From: Metaphire vulgaris
Taxonomy: Eukaryota > Annelida > Clitellata > Crassiclitellata > Megascolecidae
NCBI GenBank assembly: GCA_018105865.1
Contig: CM030866.1
Location: 5,655,451-5,719,450 of the forward strand
DNA: 64,000 nucleotides
Direction: 5' to 3'
In this document: positions 1-11,514 of the stretch, piece by piece
Layout of the letters: every line of letters starts with the position of its first letter
Numbering within the stretch: position 1 is the first letter of the stretch
Program-made: the position numbers and the translations under genes
The notes under the pieces: model-generated
Database searches by the model: none
The model's input: the letters and a program-made list of their open reading frames with translations, nothing else
Told to the model about the DNA's origin: nothing

Positions 1-419
1 ATTATATCTCATCCCATAGACTGAATGAATTTTATGATGAAGATTATATAATTAATATATGTATATGAGTAAGGAAAATATTTTGCTTTCTTTTATAATA
101 ACAGCGTCGATAAATAATCCGCAAGAACCTGCAAATTAGCGTCCAGAAGAAAGGAAGACTTAGGCCTATAGCCTATTGTGTAACAGAGGAATGGGGAAAA
201 TATGAATAACACGAAAACTTATCTAAAGACACAGATGTGAAATAAAGCGACATGAAAGGCGACAGCTTAGAACGACAAATGAGAAATAATAATTGCAAAG
301 ATAAGTAAGTAAATCAAATCTGTTGAATTTCTACAGCGCTTTTGAAATCAGGTAACGTAGTAGCTGCTATTCCTATAGGCACTTAATCTACCGTTGAAAA
401 GACTATGACCAAATAGCTC
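1..419. other. No gene seen
   Basis: AT-rich sequence without a convincing exon, repeat boundary or RNA gene. The open frame on the minus strand around 348-686 runs through two repeat ends and is not treated as a gene. Confidence 0.5.
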
Positions 420-469
420 TTCGTTGCGATACGCTTTATAACCGAGTCCGTTATAACGAAGTTCTACTG
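420..469. mobile_element. Right end of a CAGTAGAAC-type pogo/mariner-like element
   Basis: The sequence ends in CGTTATAACGAAGTTCTACTG, the reverse complement of the CAGTAGAACTTCGTTATAACG terminus seen at 4701, 9321 and 14535. Only this end is recognisable here; the partner end may lie outside the window or be decayed. Confidence 0.5.
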
Positions 470-569
470 TCAAAAAAATGATGCGACGATAGTAACCGTA
501 GTCGTAATCATCGGTGTAGCGACGGGGGATATATCGGTAGACTCGGTCCCATTCAGTACTGTAGGTAAT

Positions 570-750
570 CAGGGCGCGATTTGGAGGTATTTTTCCATAA
601 GGGGAATCTCCCCACTGCCAAACTGCATCCCTCCTACTGCTACATCCTCCACTACTACATCCCCCCACTGCTACATTTCCCAACAACTACATCCCCCTCT
701 CCAAGCTCGAAATATTACCCCCACTGCTCCAGGTGACAAATCGAACCCTG
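570..750. mobile_element. hAT-like MITE, CAGGG(C/T)GCGATTTG family, copy 1
   Basis: 181 bp between CAGGGCGCGATTTG and CAAATCGAACCCTG. The flanks TAGGTAAT and TATATAAT are a decayed 8-bp target duplication (6 of 8 bases). The interior is pyrimidine-rich with repeated CACTGCTACATCC. The second copy is at 61387-61563. No coding capacity. Confidence 0.75.
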
Positions 751-1195
751 TATATAATATATATTATATAATATATATAACAATATATATATCCCCAAAT
801 TTATATCCCCCAAATAAAATTCCTGGCTACGCCCCTGGTCGTATTCGTAATCGTTCTGAGGCTATTCGTTTAATCTTTGGAAGCGGACTCGCTAAACGTA
901 ATATTGAATTGCTCCGAGACGAACAGTTTGCGTTCGCGTCGATCGAATTTCGAATATCAATTCAAACAAATGAGTTATCGATTAGGTCCTTCGGTCTCCA
1001 TCTGGAGACTCGGTCCATTCGGGGGAGGGAGGAGATGGGGGGAGGTGGGTGGAGGAGCGAGCGATGGACGCCTCTGCCTCTTCCTGCAGCGTCCCGTCGT
1101 TGGCCATTGGACTGGGTTTCATGGGAAACTCCCCGACTCCTCTCCTGTCTCTTTCTGGACCACGACTGTATCTGGTCCCTCTGATTAACTTTGTA
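751..1195. other. No gene; AT-rich tract and one MITE end
   Basis: A TATA-rich stretch (751-790) leads into TTCCTGGCTACGCCCCTG ending near 836, the terminus of the CAGGGGCGTAGC element family also found at 5827 and 19374. No supported exon in the rest. Confidence 0.4.
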
Positions 1196-1332
1196 TCTGT
1201 CTCCATCTGTCTGTCTGTCTGTCTGTCTCTCCTTCTCTGTCTCTCCGCCTTCATCTCTGTCTGTCTTTCTGTCTGCAACTGTGTCTGTTTCTCTGTCTCA
1301 TTCATTCATTCAGTCAGTCAGTCAGCCTGTCA

Positions 1333-1391
<59 letters not shown>
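1196..1391. repeat. (CTGT)n / (CT)n compound microsatellite
   Basis: Interrupted CTGT repeats pass into a pure CT run at about 1363-1391. The same two-part structure recurs at 9041 and 24780. Open frames on both strands here are low-complexity shadows. Confidence 0.9.
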
Positions 1392-1393
<2 letters not shown>

Positions 1394-1515
1394 AGATGTC
1401 AATAGGTTACTCAGAATGACCCTCTACCCATGTGACTCCCCGAACCCTGGACCATTAGCCCATGGGTTCTGGAAAATTAAATATTTCAATGTCGTTAAAC
1501 CAAGTCAACAGTAAT

Positions 1516-1663
1516 CAGTGGCGTGCAGAGAGAGTGGTGGGCGCCCGGGGTCAAGTCGATCAAAAAGTTTGACGACCAAAAAAGTAGCCGAGTCAATTTT
1601 AGCGCCCCCATCTGGTCGGCACCCGGGGCCACCACCCCACCGACCCCTCTCTGCACACTACTG
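1516..1663. mobile_element. hAT-like MITE with CAGTGGCGTGCAGAGA ends
   Basis: 148 bp; left end CAGTGGCGTGCAGAGAGAG pairs with right end CTCTCTGCACACTACTG. Flanks ACAGTAAT and ACTGTAAT are an 8-bp duplication with one mismatch. Interior has CGCCCGGGG / CACCCGGGG arms. Confidence 0.8.
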
Positions 1664-1671
1664 ACTGTAAT

Positions 1672-2440
1672 GTTGGCTATAGGTCGAACATAAAAATGCT
1701 ATCACCCGATAGGAGAGTATCCAGAACAATCTCTATGGTCACTGATCTATGCCCACCAGCAAGAAATCTGCTTCTGCCATTGGCGTCTATTAATAGACAA
1801 CAATGGTTTCTATGGTTTCTGCCCACCAGTGGGCGGAGCAACCGGACCTTGTTGGTAAACACTGGATACCCCTATACTATGCAAAAGCAGCGTCATTATC
1901 AAAGAGCAGATGCTACAATCATCGCATTGCTAATATTTATTTCTTCTTCGACGAAAGTTACCTTAAAATCTCTTGCACTGCGTAACTGCGCCCGCATTCT
2001 TGAAATTTTGATGGGTCCTGGGTCAAGACCCATTGACCTCTGCGACCCGTCGAGTATCGATGACCCGTTTGACCGCCGACCCACTGACCTTTGGATTACA
2101 ACCTCGATTCACCACGGACAATGATTCACGACTACGATTATTCACTGAAGCGACCATCGACTGGTGCAGATGTACTACTACAATGGCGCTAAAGAAGTCT
2201 ACTACTACTACTACTACTACTACTACATATATCGCCATCTTTCCTACTCTGAAACTCGTTCAATCCACTTGCAGAAGCATTTAAAGCAGAATATTTCGAT
2301 GACATTGATTTCGTGGCACAGACTGTAATAATTTTACAGTTGCGCTGGATCGTTTGAGTCATTTCAGATATGAAAATTGCCCGATGAAAATTACAGAACA
2401 GCCGGTTTTCGCTTAGATACTGATATTGCTGGCTGCCACT
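1672..2440. other. No gene; short (CTA)n at 2199-2226
   Basis: Unique-looking sequence with CCCACCAGTGGGCGGAG palindromes near 1820 and a short CTA microsatellite. No splice-bounded reading frame found. Confidence 0.4.
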
Positions 2441-2835
2441 TTTGCCTTCAAGAAAGAAGACTGAGATTCTTCGGGCATGTCAACAGAATGAATAACAACA
2501 GACTATCATATAAAACCCTGTTTGCATGGAGTATCTAATCTAATCTAATCTTAAACTTCTATAGCGCCACTTTCATAATGCACAGGAGCATCAACCGATG
2601 GCACACCAAATCCAAATCACTAAAGATCCAGGTCAAATCCAGGGTATCCGGCCGAAAGAGTAACAGGAGTAAGATCAAGAGGACGACAGAGGAAAAGATG
2701 GCTCGACAACATAAGAGAAGACTGCACTGAAATTGGACTAGATGTAACGGCGGCCACGAGACTTTCACAAGACCGCACTAGATGGAGATCCATACTGAGG
2801 CTGTCAAGGCGTGCAGAAGCATCGCCAAGGCATTA
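2441..2835 (+). mobile_element. Non-LTR retrotransposon 3' coding relic
   Basis: Frame-shifted translation gives RRLRFFGHV near 2455 and, after an insertion-like stretch around 2540-2640, the end-of-ORF pattern GR.RKRWLDNIREDC, WT/AA.RLSQDRTRWR. This pattern is typical of the far C-terminus of LINE-type reverse transcriptase ORFs. It runs straight into an ATG microsatellite, as expected for a LINE whose 3' end is a simple repeat. Family (RTE- or CR1-like) is not resolved. It is fragmentary and not translatable as one frame. Confidence 0.65.

Positions 2836-2932
<97 letters not shown>
2836..2932. repeat. (ATG)n microsatellite, about 32 units
   Basis: Nearly perfect trinucleotide array directly after the retrotransposon 3' relic at 2441-2835, probably grown from its simple-repeat tail. 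Confidence 0.95.
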
Positions 2933-3268
2933 CTTGCCTTTACAAAACGAGGAGAATCTTATATCAGTGGCTTAGTCTGGGTTGCGCAATTATTAGAACG
3001 CCGACATTTTCTAGTAGAAAATTCAGCAAACAAAAAGTCATCAGGAACATTTTGGCCTATCGACGTCGGTTTGTTAGTTTTCGTTTCTCCGGCAATCATC
3101 CTACCCTACAGGGGCACGGACCCCTACTCCCGGACCCCCCTCCTGTGGAACCGCTTCTGATTCCACGTCGATAGATAATTCGTTGTTAACCCTTTCAGAC
3201 AAAAGCCTGATGATTAACCCTCAAAACCCCGCCATCGTCCAGCTACGCCGTTTAGATTTTCCACGGTC

Positions 3269-3456
3269 CAGTGGCGGCTCCAGGATTTGGCAAGTGGGGA
3301 GGGGGGGCGTTGGGGTGGCAACTTCTAAGCATCGGGGCCAACCATTTGTTGATAGATATGTAGTAGGTAGCTTAGGGTCCCAACAGGAGACCACTGGGGA
3401 CCGGGCATTCAATAGGGGGCACGGGCCCACTGGTCCCCCATGTGGAGCCGCCACTG
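3269..3456. mobile_element. hAT-like MITE, CAGTGGCGGCTC family, copy 1
   Basis: 188 bp between CAGTGGCGGCTCCAGGATTT and GTGGAGCCGCCACTG. Flanks CCACGGTC and GCACGGTC are an 8-bp duplication with one mismatch. Other copies are 16001-16193, 27606-27789 (inverted) and a truncated one from 28350. Confidence 0.85.
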
Positions 3457-3877
3457 GCACGGTCTCACTCCTCCGCACCTCGGACAAAAGCTCCCGGGCA
3501 GAGGATAGCAGCCGGACCGCAGATTTCGCCCTATCTTTCCGACCAGGTGGTTTTCGAGCTATACACCGACCGGCTATTTAACCCCCAGACGACCGACTGA
3601 ATTAATAGCTTCGAAATGCGGGGAAATAGCCGGATGCCCCCCCCCCCCCACCCGGCTCTCCCCCATCCCCTACCGATGAGTCTTATCAGTGGCCTTGCAG
3701 TTCGCGAGGACAACGGCGGAGGCCAGGCGATATAATCTAGTGTCAGTGTGCGTTCCATCATTAGTATGAATGGCCATTGAACGGGGGTTCCCGTAACGTA
3801 ACGCGAAAGAGGGACGTGCTTATATCGCATATTCGTTTATTACTTTCACATCTGTCACCCTCGCTGACAAACTTAGA

Positions 3878-3968
3878 ATGGAACGACCTACTCCTCTGGA
3901 AAAGGAGGAGGTGCGAGATGCAAATACGCGGACGATAATCGATCGGCAGACGAATTTACCGACAACAG
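3878..3968 (+). CDS. Orphan coding exon, protein unknown
   Basis: An ATG in strong context (A at -3, G at +4) opens a frame of 30 codons plus one base that ends exactly at CAACAG|GTAAGA, a near-consensus splice donor. The peptide starts MERPTPLEKEEVRDAN and is charged and hydrophilic. Either it is a first coding exon or, because CTTAG immediately precedes AATGG, an internal exon with an acceptor at 3876. It ends in phase 1, the same phase in which the orphan exon at 22594 starts, but a direct link between them is only a possibility. I do not recognise a family. The (AG)n tract begins just inside the putative intron. Confidence 0.45.
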
Positions 3969-3987
3969 GTAAGATTAGTGTGTGCGT

Positions 3988-3989
<2 letters not shown>

Positions 3990-4041
<52 letters not shown>

Positions 4042-4081
4042 GAGGAGAGAGAGAGAGGGAGGAGAGAGAGAGAGAGAAGAG
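3990..4081. repeat. (AG)n purine tract
   Basis: AG dinucleotide array with GGAG interruptions, starting about 20 bp after the donor of the orphan exon at 3878-3968. Confidence 0.9.
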
Positions 4082-4101
4082 AAAGATAGATATGTATAGA
4101 G

Positions 4102-4187
<86 letters not shown>

Positions 4188-4209
4188 AAGAAGAAGAAGA
4201 AGAAGAAGA
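4102..4209. repeat. (AAT)n followed by (AAG)n
   Basis: About 19 AAT units switch without a gap to about 17 AAG units. The predicted poly-Asn/Lys and poly-Phe/Leu peptides are low-complexity shadows. Confidence 0.95.
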
Positions 4210-4344
4210 ATCCCATCAAGTCAAAGTCCTTCCCGAGCCTCACGGGCCCACAGGGCGGCGCTGATCTCCGTTGTTATAGCCCTCAGCCAGGCGTGCAATG
4301 CAACGGATACGGGGCTAGTGTATCGCGTAGCGTACCTGTTTGAC

Positions 4345-4345
<1 letters not shown>

Positions 4346-4439
<94 letters not shown>
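4346..4439. repeat. (AAT)n, about 31 units
   Basis: Pure trinucleotide array that abuts the inverted retrotransposon tail at 4440. Confidence 0.95.
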
Positions 4440-4440
<1 letters not shown>

Positions 4441-4565
4441 GCAGGATTTAGAGTGGCTCAGTAGGATCTGCCCTATATGAGAACCATTAGGTCTATGTAG
4501 GAATTTCTGGGTTAAAAGATTCTTTGGTTTACCGACTACTCGTATCCTTATGAAGATATTTGTAG
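4440..4565 (-). mobile_element. L2/CR1-like retrotransposon 3' tail (minus)
   Basis: Read on the minus strand it gives GGTTCTCATATAGGGCAG and CTGAGCCACTCTAAATCC followed by (ATT)n. This is the same 3' tail as at 18905, 31216, 8395 and 33150, always ending in a TTA-type array. Confidence 0.6.
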
Positions 4566-4871
4566 AACGAAATAAACAGATCTTTTTAGCGACAGGAAGC
4601 GCATTCCGTCGCACCTACAGATATTCGTCGTGGAATGCAACCAATGCTCAGACGAATGGACAGAGAATGAGGTACGTATGGACTTAGGAGAGAAAACGTA
4701 CAGTAGAACTTCGTTATAGCGTGGTTAGAGGATATGCAAAATTTATTACGTTTTATCCGAGGTACAATGCTGTATCCAAACCATCTAATACGGTTTTGCG
4801 CAAGGATGACCAAACTGCGGCTGGAGATAAGTTTTTAAAACAATTTTCAGCAGATTAAGAGAGATGGTTTC

Positions 4872-5553
4872 TTGTATGACAAGTTCTATAGACCACAAAA
4901 ATTTTATATAATTGATACTCTGTTTGACATTGAACAATGCAAGGATTAGTGCTATAGTCGGCTATAGATATGCAAAATTCAGAAGAGTGGTGAAATAAAT
5001 TAAAACCACATTTTTGTGTGTCCCCAGCTTAGCTGAGTCAAACCGTACTAGAATTGTCAATATATTCTGCCTCAATTTTATTCTAGAGCATTCGAAATGC
5101 CCCGAAAAATGGTGAGCCATTTGAAACGACACTATGCAAAATCTTTCAGAAATCTGTTCTCTGTCAAATGTCTAAAAAATCGAACGGGAGATAAGGGTGG
5201 CCTAGAGATAGCTGGCTTATTGTATGACAAGTTCTATAGACCACAAAAGTATTATATAATTGATACCCTGTTTGACATTGGACAAAGCAAGGATTAGTAC
5301 TACAGTAGGCTATAGATGTGCAAAATTCAGAAGAGTGATGAAACAAATTAAAACCACATTTTCGTGTGTCCCCAGCTTAGCTGAGTCAAACCGTACTAGA
5401 ATTGTCAATATATTCTGCCTCAATGTTATTCTAGAGCATTCGAAATGCCCCGAAAAATGGTGAGCCATTTGAAACGACACTATAGGCCTACAAAGTCTTT
5501 CAGAAATCTGTTCTCTGTCAAATGTCTAAAAAATCGAACGAGAGCTAAGAAGG
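4872..5553. repeat. Tandem duplication, two copies of about 350 bp
   Basis: TTGTATGACAAGTTCTATAG occurs at 4872 and 5220, and CAAATGTCTAAAAAATCGAAC at 5165 and 5519, giving a period of 348-354 bp. The copies differ by few substitutions and a 6-bp insertion. Each copy has a short open frame beginning MPRKMVSHLKRHY; this is probably not a gene, as it lies inside a transposon-like unit. Confidence 0.85.
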
Positions 5554-5826
5554 GGTTTAACACATCAACAGAAGCATACATTTGCCATACAACAATAATA
5601 GTTTTTCCTGTTTGCCGATTTATCATAGGTCTCATAAAAATAACAGCAGAGATTCAATGAAATTTTGCAAAGAATTGGATCACTCTATCTCGTTTTCGTA
5701 TTTGTGGCATTGCTCCCCTCCCAGTTTTGAAAATTGTCACCTGCGGCTCGCATCTTCTATGGGGGTTTGGCCACCACTGGTATAGCGCATCATACGGTAC
5801 GTTATGACTGAGGATACGTTTTAACA

Positions 5827-6001
5827 GGGGCGTGGCCAGGAATTTGATTTGGAAGGGTATAAATATTTTGGGTGGGTATAAATCTTAACTATAAACCACA
5901 TAAACCATATACAAGCACATGTAAATCACATAGAAAAACTTTAACACAAACTGATTTTGGGGGTATATATATACCGATATCTCCCCGTCGCTACGCCCCT
6001 G
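5827..6001. mobile_element. MITE, CAGGGGCGT(A/G)GC family
   Basis: 175 bp, CAGGGGCGTGGCCAGGAATT to CCCCGTCGCTACGCCCCTG, with TATATATACC near the right end. Inserted inside the element at 4701-6041. The flanking duplication is not clean. Partial relatives lie near 818-836, 8757-8790, 11383-11515 and as the outer element at 19374. Confidence 0.7.
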
Positions 6002-6310
6002 CACGGTTTTAAGCAAGTTCGTTATAACGAAGTTCTAATTTACATAGCGCTACTATATCGGAGCTTCTAGAGAGGAACCTTCGGATGAAAAGATGAAAGC
6101 TGGGAAGAAATTTAAGCACGTTAGCCTAATTGAGTAGACTTCGTGACGACGACAAATCAAGTAATTAATCAGACTGGAATAGACGAACGTGCTCTGTATG
6201 GCACCTCACGTACAGTACATAGAAACTGACTTCGCTATCAGATACACGCGTGCACATTTATGCATAAGCGAAATTTGTACATTCCGTGCAGTGTTTTTTA
6301 ATATTAAAAG

Positions 6311-6636
6311 CACTGTTTATTCTAGTGACCTTGACATTGGGGGGGAGTTTGAAATGTTTCGGGGGAGAAGGTTTGTCTGCCCAAAAACCTTGACGAGCAA
6401 AAAATGGTCATCACATCCTTCCTTATCTTTCTTTCCCTTCTTCTCCACATGCTCCAATGCTCTTCTGAATATGGTCATATCCTTATATCCTTATGTTTTC
6501 CCCTCTCCTAAATAAAAAAACCCTCTCGTCACACTTGGGGGGGGGGGTTTCCATCCCTCAATGCAACATATAGAATTTGGGGGATTTTCAAACTTGGGAG
6601 AGGGGGATCCCCCAAAATGGCCTAGAATAAACAGTG
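6311..6636. mobile_element. hAT-like MITE, CA(C/G)TGTTTATTCTAG family, long copy
   Basis: 326 bp between CACTGTTTATTCTAG and CTAGAATAAACAGTG. Flanks ATTAAAAG and ACTAAAAG: 8-bp duplication, one mismatch. It holds G runs and the shared motif TGACGAGCAAAAAATGGTCA at 6391. Short copy at 51039-51189. Confidence 0.85.
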
Positions 6637-6951
6637 ACTAAAAGAGCTAATGGCTATACTGTAGACTACATGTGCTATGAATATTTCAACGTTTCCGTTG
6701 CTTCTAAAGATCGCCATCTCTTCTAATTAATTGAAAGCGCTTCTCTTTATGGTTTCACCATTTCAGAATGCCATTTGGCACTAATATTGTTTCTGTTTGT
6801 TTGTTTGCTGTTTGTTGCTTGCATGCTTGCCTGCATCCTTGTTGATTGATTGATTGATTGATTGATTGCGCCATATGTAATCTAACAATGGCTCCACAGA
6901 AGCTGACTGATTGTTCACAGCTGTATTTAAATAAATCAAACTCATGCTACC

Positions 6952-6954
<3 letters not shown>

Positions 6955-7023
<69 letters not shown>
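6955..7023. repeat. (AT)n
   Basis: AT dinucleotide array. A (TTGA)n run precedes it at 6843-6867. Confidence 0.9.
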
Positions 7024-7686
7024 GCCAATAAAAAACAGCACCACCCTGCTTCATCATAATGTTTAACGAATGCGTCCTACGCTAGCATGGTTTTCGCTAG
7101 GCTGCACCGCACAACTATGAAATTTGATAGAAAAAATTTAACGGCTGCATTTTAGCATATAATCCATCAGAAGTACACAAAATTTCACGCATTTTGACTA
7201 GAGGGTTGCGAAAAAATATTTACAACGAAATGACAGAGTGCTAGCGGTTTTTTTTAGCCACCCTGTCTGTACACGTATGCTTATACAATGCGGACGTGTG
7301 ATCCTTAGATATAAGCTAATGTCCTGGCGACTTCGTTGTTGGTTTCGTCTTTGCATCGAAAAAGCGCAAATCGATCAATCGAACGTCAAAAATTCCTCAC
7401 AACCGGAACTCATCACGGGGGGGAGGGGCGACACCCTCACGGGGCCACGGCATTCGCCAGAGGAGACGAACGTTCTCTTAGACCCCCCTCGCCCCCGCCC
7501 CGTTCCATCCGGGTGCGGTGTCAGTGCACCCTCCGCGGATTCATCCATTTTGTCTGACAGCTAGGGATGGAAATAATTCTCAACGCTGGAATCTGTCTCC
7601 GATACAGTTTGACGGAATGCTTCGTAGGGGTTTCGCAATGATAAATTGTCACGCACGTTCATATTACTGTAACTTATTGTTTAAGA
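7024..7686. other. No gene; decayed mariner-like fragment
   Basis: CACCACCCTG (7045) and TTTTTTAGCCACCCTG (about 7250) resemble CAGGGTGGC-type mariner ends. The GC-rich part 7400-7560 has open frames on one strand but no splice signals or recognisable domain. Confidence 0.35.
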
Positions 7687-8086
7687 CAGTGATGGGCACA
7701 CATTTTTAGCCAAGGGCCGCAAGAGTGTCTGCGATGAAAGCCGAGGGCCGCACACATTTTTTCGGCATTTAGGATTAAATTTTTAAGTAGTTTCCAAAAC
7801 AACTTTAACATAACGTATTATATACTGTGCAGTGTAGTAATTAGTAAAAAGCCGACTGTCAAGTCTAAGAAAAGTTAATAAATATTAAAAGCATTATTTG
7901 TAGTTACTGTAAGTACCAAAGTGTAAATTCAATTTAAATGCTGAATTTCCCATTAAAGTGTTGTCAAATGTTTCATATATGTTTTAGAGGGCCGCACATT
8001 AATGTAGTATCTCTCGATGTCGGGGGCCGCACAAAAGGGCTTCGAGGGCCGCATGTGGCCCGCGGGCCGCACTTTGCCCATCCCTG
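7687..8086. mobile_element. Non-autonomous hAT element, CAGTGATGGGCA ends
   Basis: 400 bp from CAGTGATGGGCACACATTTT to GCACTTTGCCCATCCCTG with a perfect 8-bp target duplication GTTTAAGA on both sides. Subterminal GGGCCGCA repeats (at least six, both strands) look like transposase-binding sites. No transposase frame. A fragment of the same family lies near 24250-24290. Confidence 0.9.
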
Positions 8087-8339
8087 GTTTAAGATATCGA
8101 CGCCTCTGTAGAATAAGCAACCGTATACGAAGGACTCCAGTGGCGTAGCAGGGATTTCCCGAAGGGGGAAGGGGGGTAAGGTTTTCATGATTTCCAACTT
8201 TGGATAATTCTGACAAGTAAAAAGAGGTTATGATTTAAACAGGTTAAATGGTAATGAATATACTTTATGGGAAAATTCTAACCACAAAAGAAACAGAAAA
8301 AGAAAGAGACTTGGGGTAAAATCATCCACAGAAGTATGA

Positions 8340-8463
8340 ATCCATCTCAGCAACGTTTAAAAGGATTCAAAGGTTATCTTGGAAAGCTGGGTTATTGAAT
8401 GCGGAGAGTAACCACAGTGGTTTTTACACAGGCTTACTTAGCCTCCTAGATCACTTTAAATCA

Positions 8464-8464
<1 letters not shown>
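8340..8464 (+). mobile_element. L2/CR1-like retrotransposon 3' end (plus)
   Basis: GGATTCAAAGGTTATCTTGG and the tail GTGGTTTTTACACAGG match the copy at 33100-33200 closely. The C-terminal residues (FKRLSW.LGY-type) precede a stop and a TTA array. Confidence 0.65.

Positions 8465-8550
<86 letters not shown>
8465..8550. repeat. (ATT)n
   Basis: About 28 units, directly attached to the 3' tail of the retrotransposon relic at 8340-8464. Confidence 0.95.
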
Positions 8551-8551
<1 letters not shown>

Positions 8552-9035
8552 TCAACCGGAAAATCCTGGCAAGCAAAACTAGGTCCTTAACTGTTATTTT
8601 GCTTGATTAAGTGAATTCTCTAGTCATATGAGCATATGAGGGCGTACAACTATATATACTATATTGTCATATTATTATATATATAATATATATTATATAC
8701 AATGTATATTATATACTGTATAATATATATGCTCTTTTTGGGGATTTATAGGCCCTATATATGATATGCCTCCCCCGTCGCTACGCCCATGTTAGTAGCT
8801 TTGCGTAGTAAAGACAGTCACTCCTGAGGAGTTTATAAACGTTCGAATGTTCCACGCGTCTCAATTCGACATTTTCCGCCTGTCGGATATAGTCACAGAG
8901 ATACAAGTACTACGCCATCCACAGTAAGATTCAACCGTTCATCTGTTATATCACACATACGCTCGACGGATCATCTGTGCCTTGCGCCTTGCTGCTTTCA
9001 ATGTTTACCACGACTTATCTTGAGGTCAGTCCACT

Positions 9036-9040
<5 letters not shown>
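8551..9040. other. No gene; AT palindromes and a MITE end
   Basis: TATATTATATAC-type palindromes (8660-8735) precede CCCCCGTCGCTACGCCC (8768-8790), an end of the CAGGGGCGTAGC family. Nothing else supported. Confidence 0.4.
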
Positions 9041-9072
<32 letters not shown>

Positions 9073-9233
9073 GTCTGTCTGTCTGTCTGTCTGTATGTCT
9101 GTCTCTCTCTCTCTTTATCTCATTGTCTGTCTGTCTTTTCTGTCTGTCTGTCTGTTTGTCTGTTTCTTTCTCTCTATCACTCTGTCACTGTTCTGTCTCT
9201 CTGTCTGCCTGCCTGTCTCTCTGCCTACCTGTC

Positions 9234-9274
<41 letters not shown>

Positions 9275-9278
9275 CTGC

Positions 9279-9307
<29 letters not shown>
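9041..9307. repeat. (CTGT)n / (CT)n compound microsatellite
   Basis: Second of three arrays with alternating CTGT and CT blocks. Confidence 0.9.
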
Positions 9308-10568
<1,261 letters not shown>

Positions 10569-10643
10569 CAGGGTGGCGCAAAAAACCGGACTAGTCTCAT
10601 TTAGGTTTGCATTTAATATAGTCCGGTTTTTTGCGCCACCCTG
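10569..10643. mobile_element. 75-bp hairpin MITE, CAGGGTGGCGCAAAAAA ends
   Basis: Two perfect 25-bp inverted arms (10569-10593 and 10619-10643) enclose a 25-bp loop. The left flank is TA. The ends resemble Tc1/mariner elements with CAGGGTGGC termini. It is a near-minimal foldback copy. Confidence 0.85.
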
Positions 10644-10799
10644 TTGTAGTCTGATGCTGGATTATTGATTGTCATTATTTTTCTTCTTAGTTTTGATGAC
10701 ATCATTGACTACAGGTATCGTAGTACACCGATCAATTTATTTAACGCGTTTAATCGTTCTATTCATTCGTTTGTTCATCTTTTCTTTGTTTCTATATTT

Positions 10800-11150
10800 C
10801 TGCCAGTCATTTGTTTATCCATACATCCGTCCATCCATCCATCCATCCAATCCATCCATCAATCCATCAATCCAATCATTCATCGAACATCCAATCATTC
10901 ATCGTCTCTTCGTCCATCAATCGGTCCATTCATTCTCTCAGTCAGTAAGTAAATCAGTCAGTCAGTTTGCAGTCTTTGCCAATGACTTCGTCAACATGTC
11001 TAGAAGTTGGAAAGTTAAAAATTATCACGTTCTCAATCCATCCAAAAGTCAATCCATTATCAATCCATGATCAATCAATCGGTCAATCAATCATCATCAT
11101 CATCCATCATCATCATCATCATCCATCAATCGGTCCATCATCATCATCAT
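10800..11150. repeat. (CCAT)n / (CAAT)n / (ATC)n patchwork
   Basis: Imperfect CCAT, ATCAATCC and ATC repeats. The ATC block next to 11153 is the reverse-strand simple-repeat tail of the retrotransposon relic there. Confidence 0.75.
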
Positions 11151-11152
11151 CA

Positions 11153-11380
11153 TCAGTGTTTCTGTCTTTCGACAGGTCCAGGTATCCAGTTTTCCCAATC
11201 CGATCGATTGCTTTGCTTCTTCTTTGAGTTCCTGATATCCACATTCATCATCCACTGAAACATCATCTTTCTCGGTCTACCTCTCCGAAACGTTCTTTTC
11301 CCACCATTTTTGCCTTCGATTATTGTTCTTAGTAGAGAGTCATGCCGGAGGACATGTCCCATCCAATTTCTCTGGCATAT
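11153..11380 (-). mobile_element. Non-LTR retrotransposon C-terminal relic (minus)
   Basis: Minus-strand translation reads MGHVLRHDSLL and, about 20 residues on, FRRGRPRKMMFQWM, the GHV.R / GRPR signature of LINE reverse-transcriptase C-termini. It ends at a stop before a (TGA)n tail toward lower coordinates. Confidence 0.65.
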
Positions 11381-11514
11381 TTCTCGGTATATATACGCCC
11401 AAAAATCAGGCTACCTTAAACTGTTTAATGTATTTCTTAGGATTTTCCAAGTTTTTAAATATTTATACCCCCATCACATTATACCGCCCTCCAATCAAAT
11501 TCAATGCTACGCCC

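Larger units (their letters stand above)
4701..6041. mobile_element. pogo/mariner-type element, TA-flanked, non-coding
   Basis: Starts TA|CAGTAGAACTTCGTTATAGCG; a decayed mate CGTTATAACGAAGTTCTAATT ends near 6040. About 1.34 kb. The interior has no transposase; it holds a 350-bp tandem duplication and a nested MITE at 5827-6001. Same termini at 420-469, 9321 and 14535-14894. The TA flank and ends are typical of Tc1/mariner/pogo elements; exact placement is inferred. Confidence 0.6.

Noticed and set aside
348..686. 112-residue minus-strand frame
   Set aside because: It runs through one CAGTAGAAC transposon end and part of a CAGGGCGCGATTTG MITE and has Tyr/Cys-rich low complexity.
1049..1514. 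Long Cys/Ser/Leu/Val frames on the plus strand and Arg/Gln frames on the minus strand
   Set aside because: They are translations of the CTGT/CT microsatellite.
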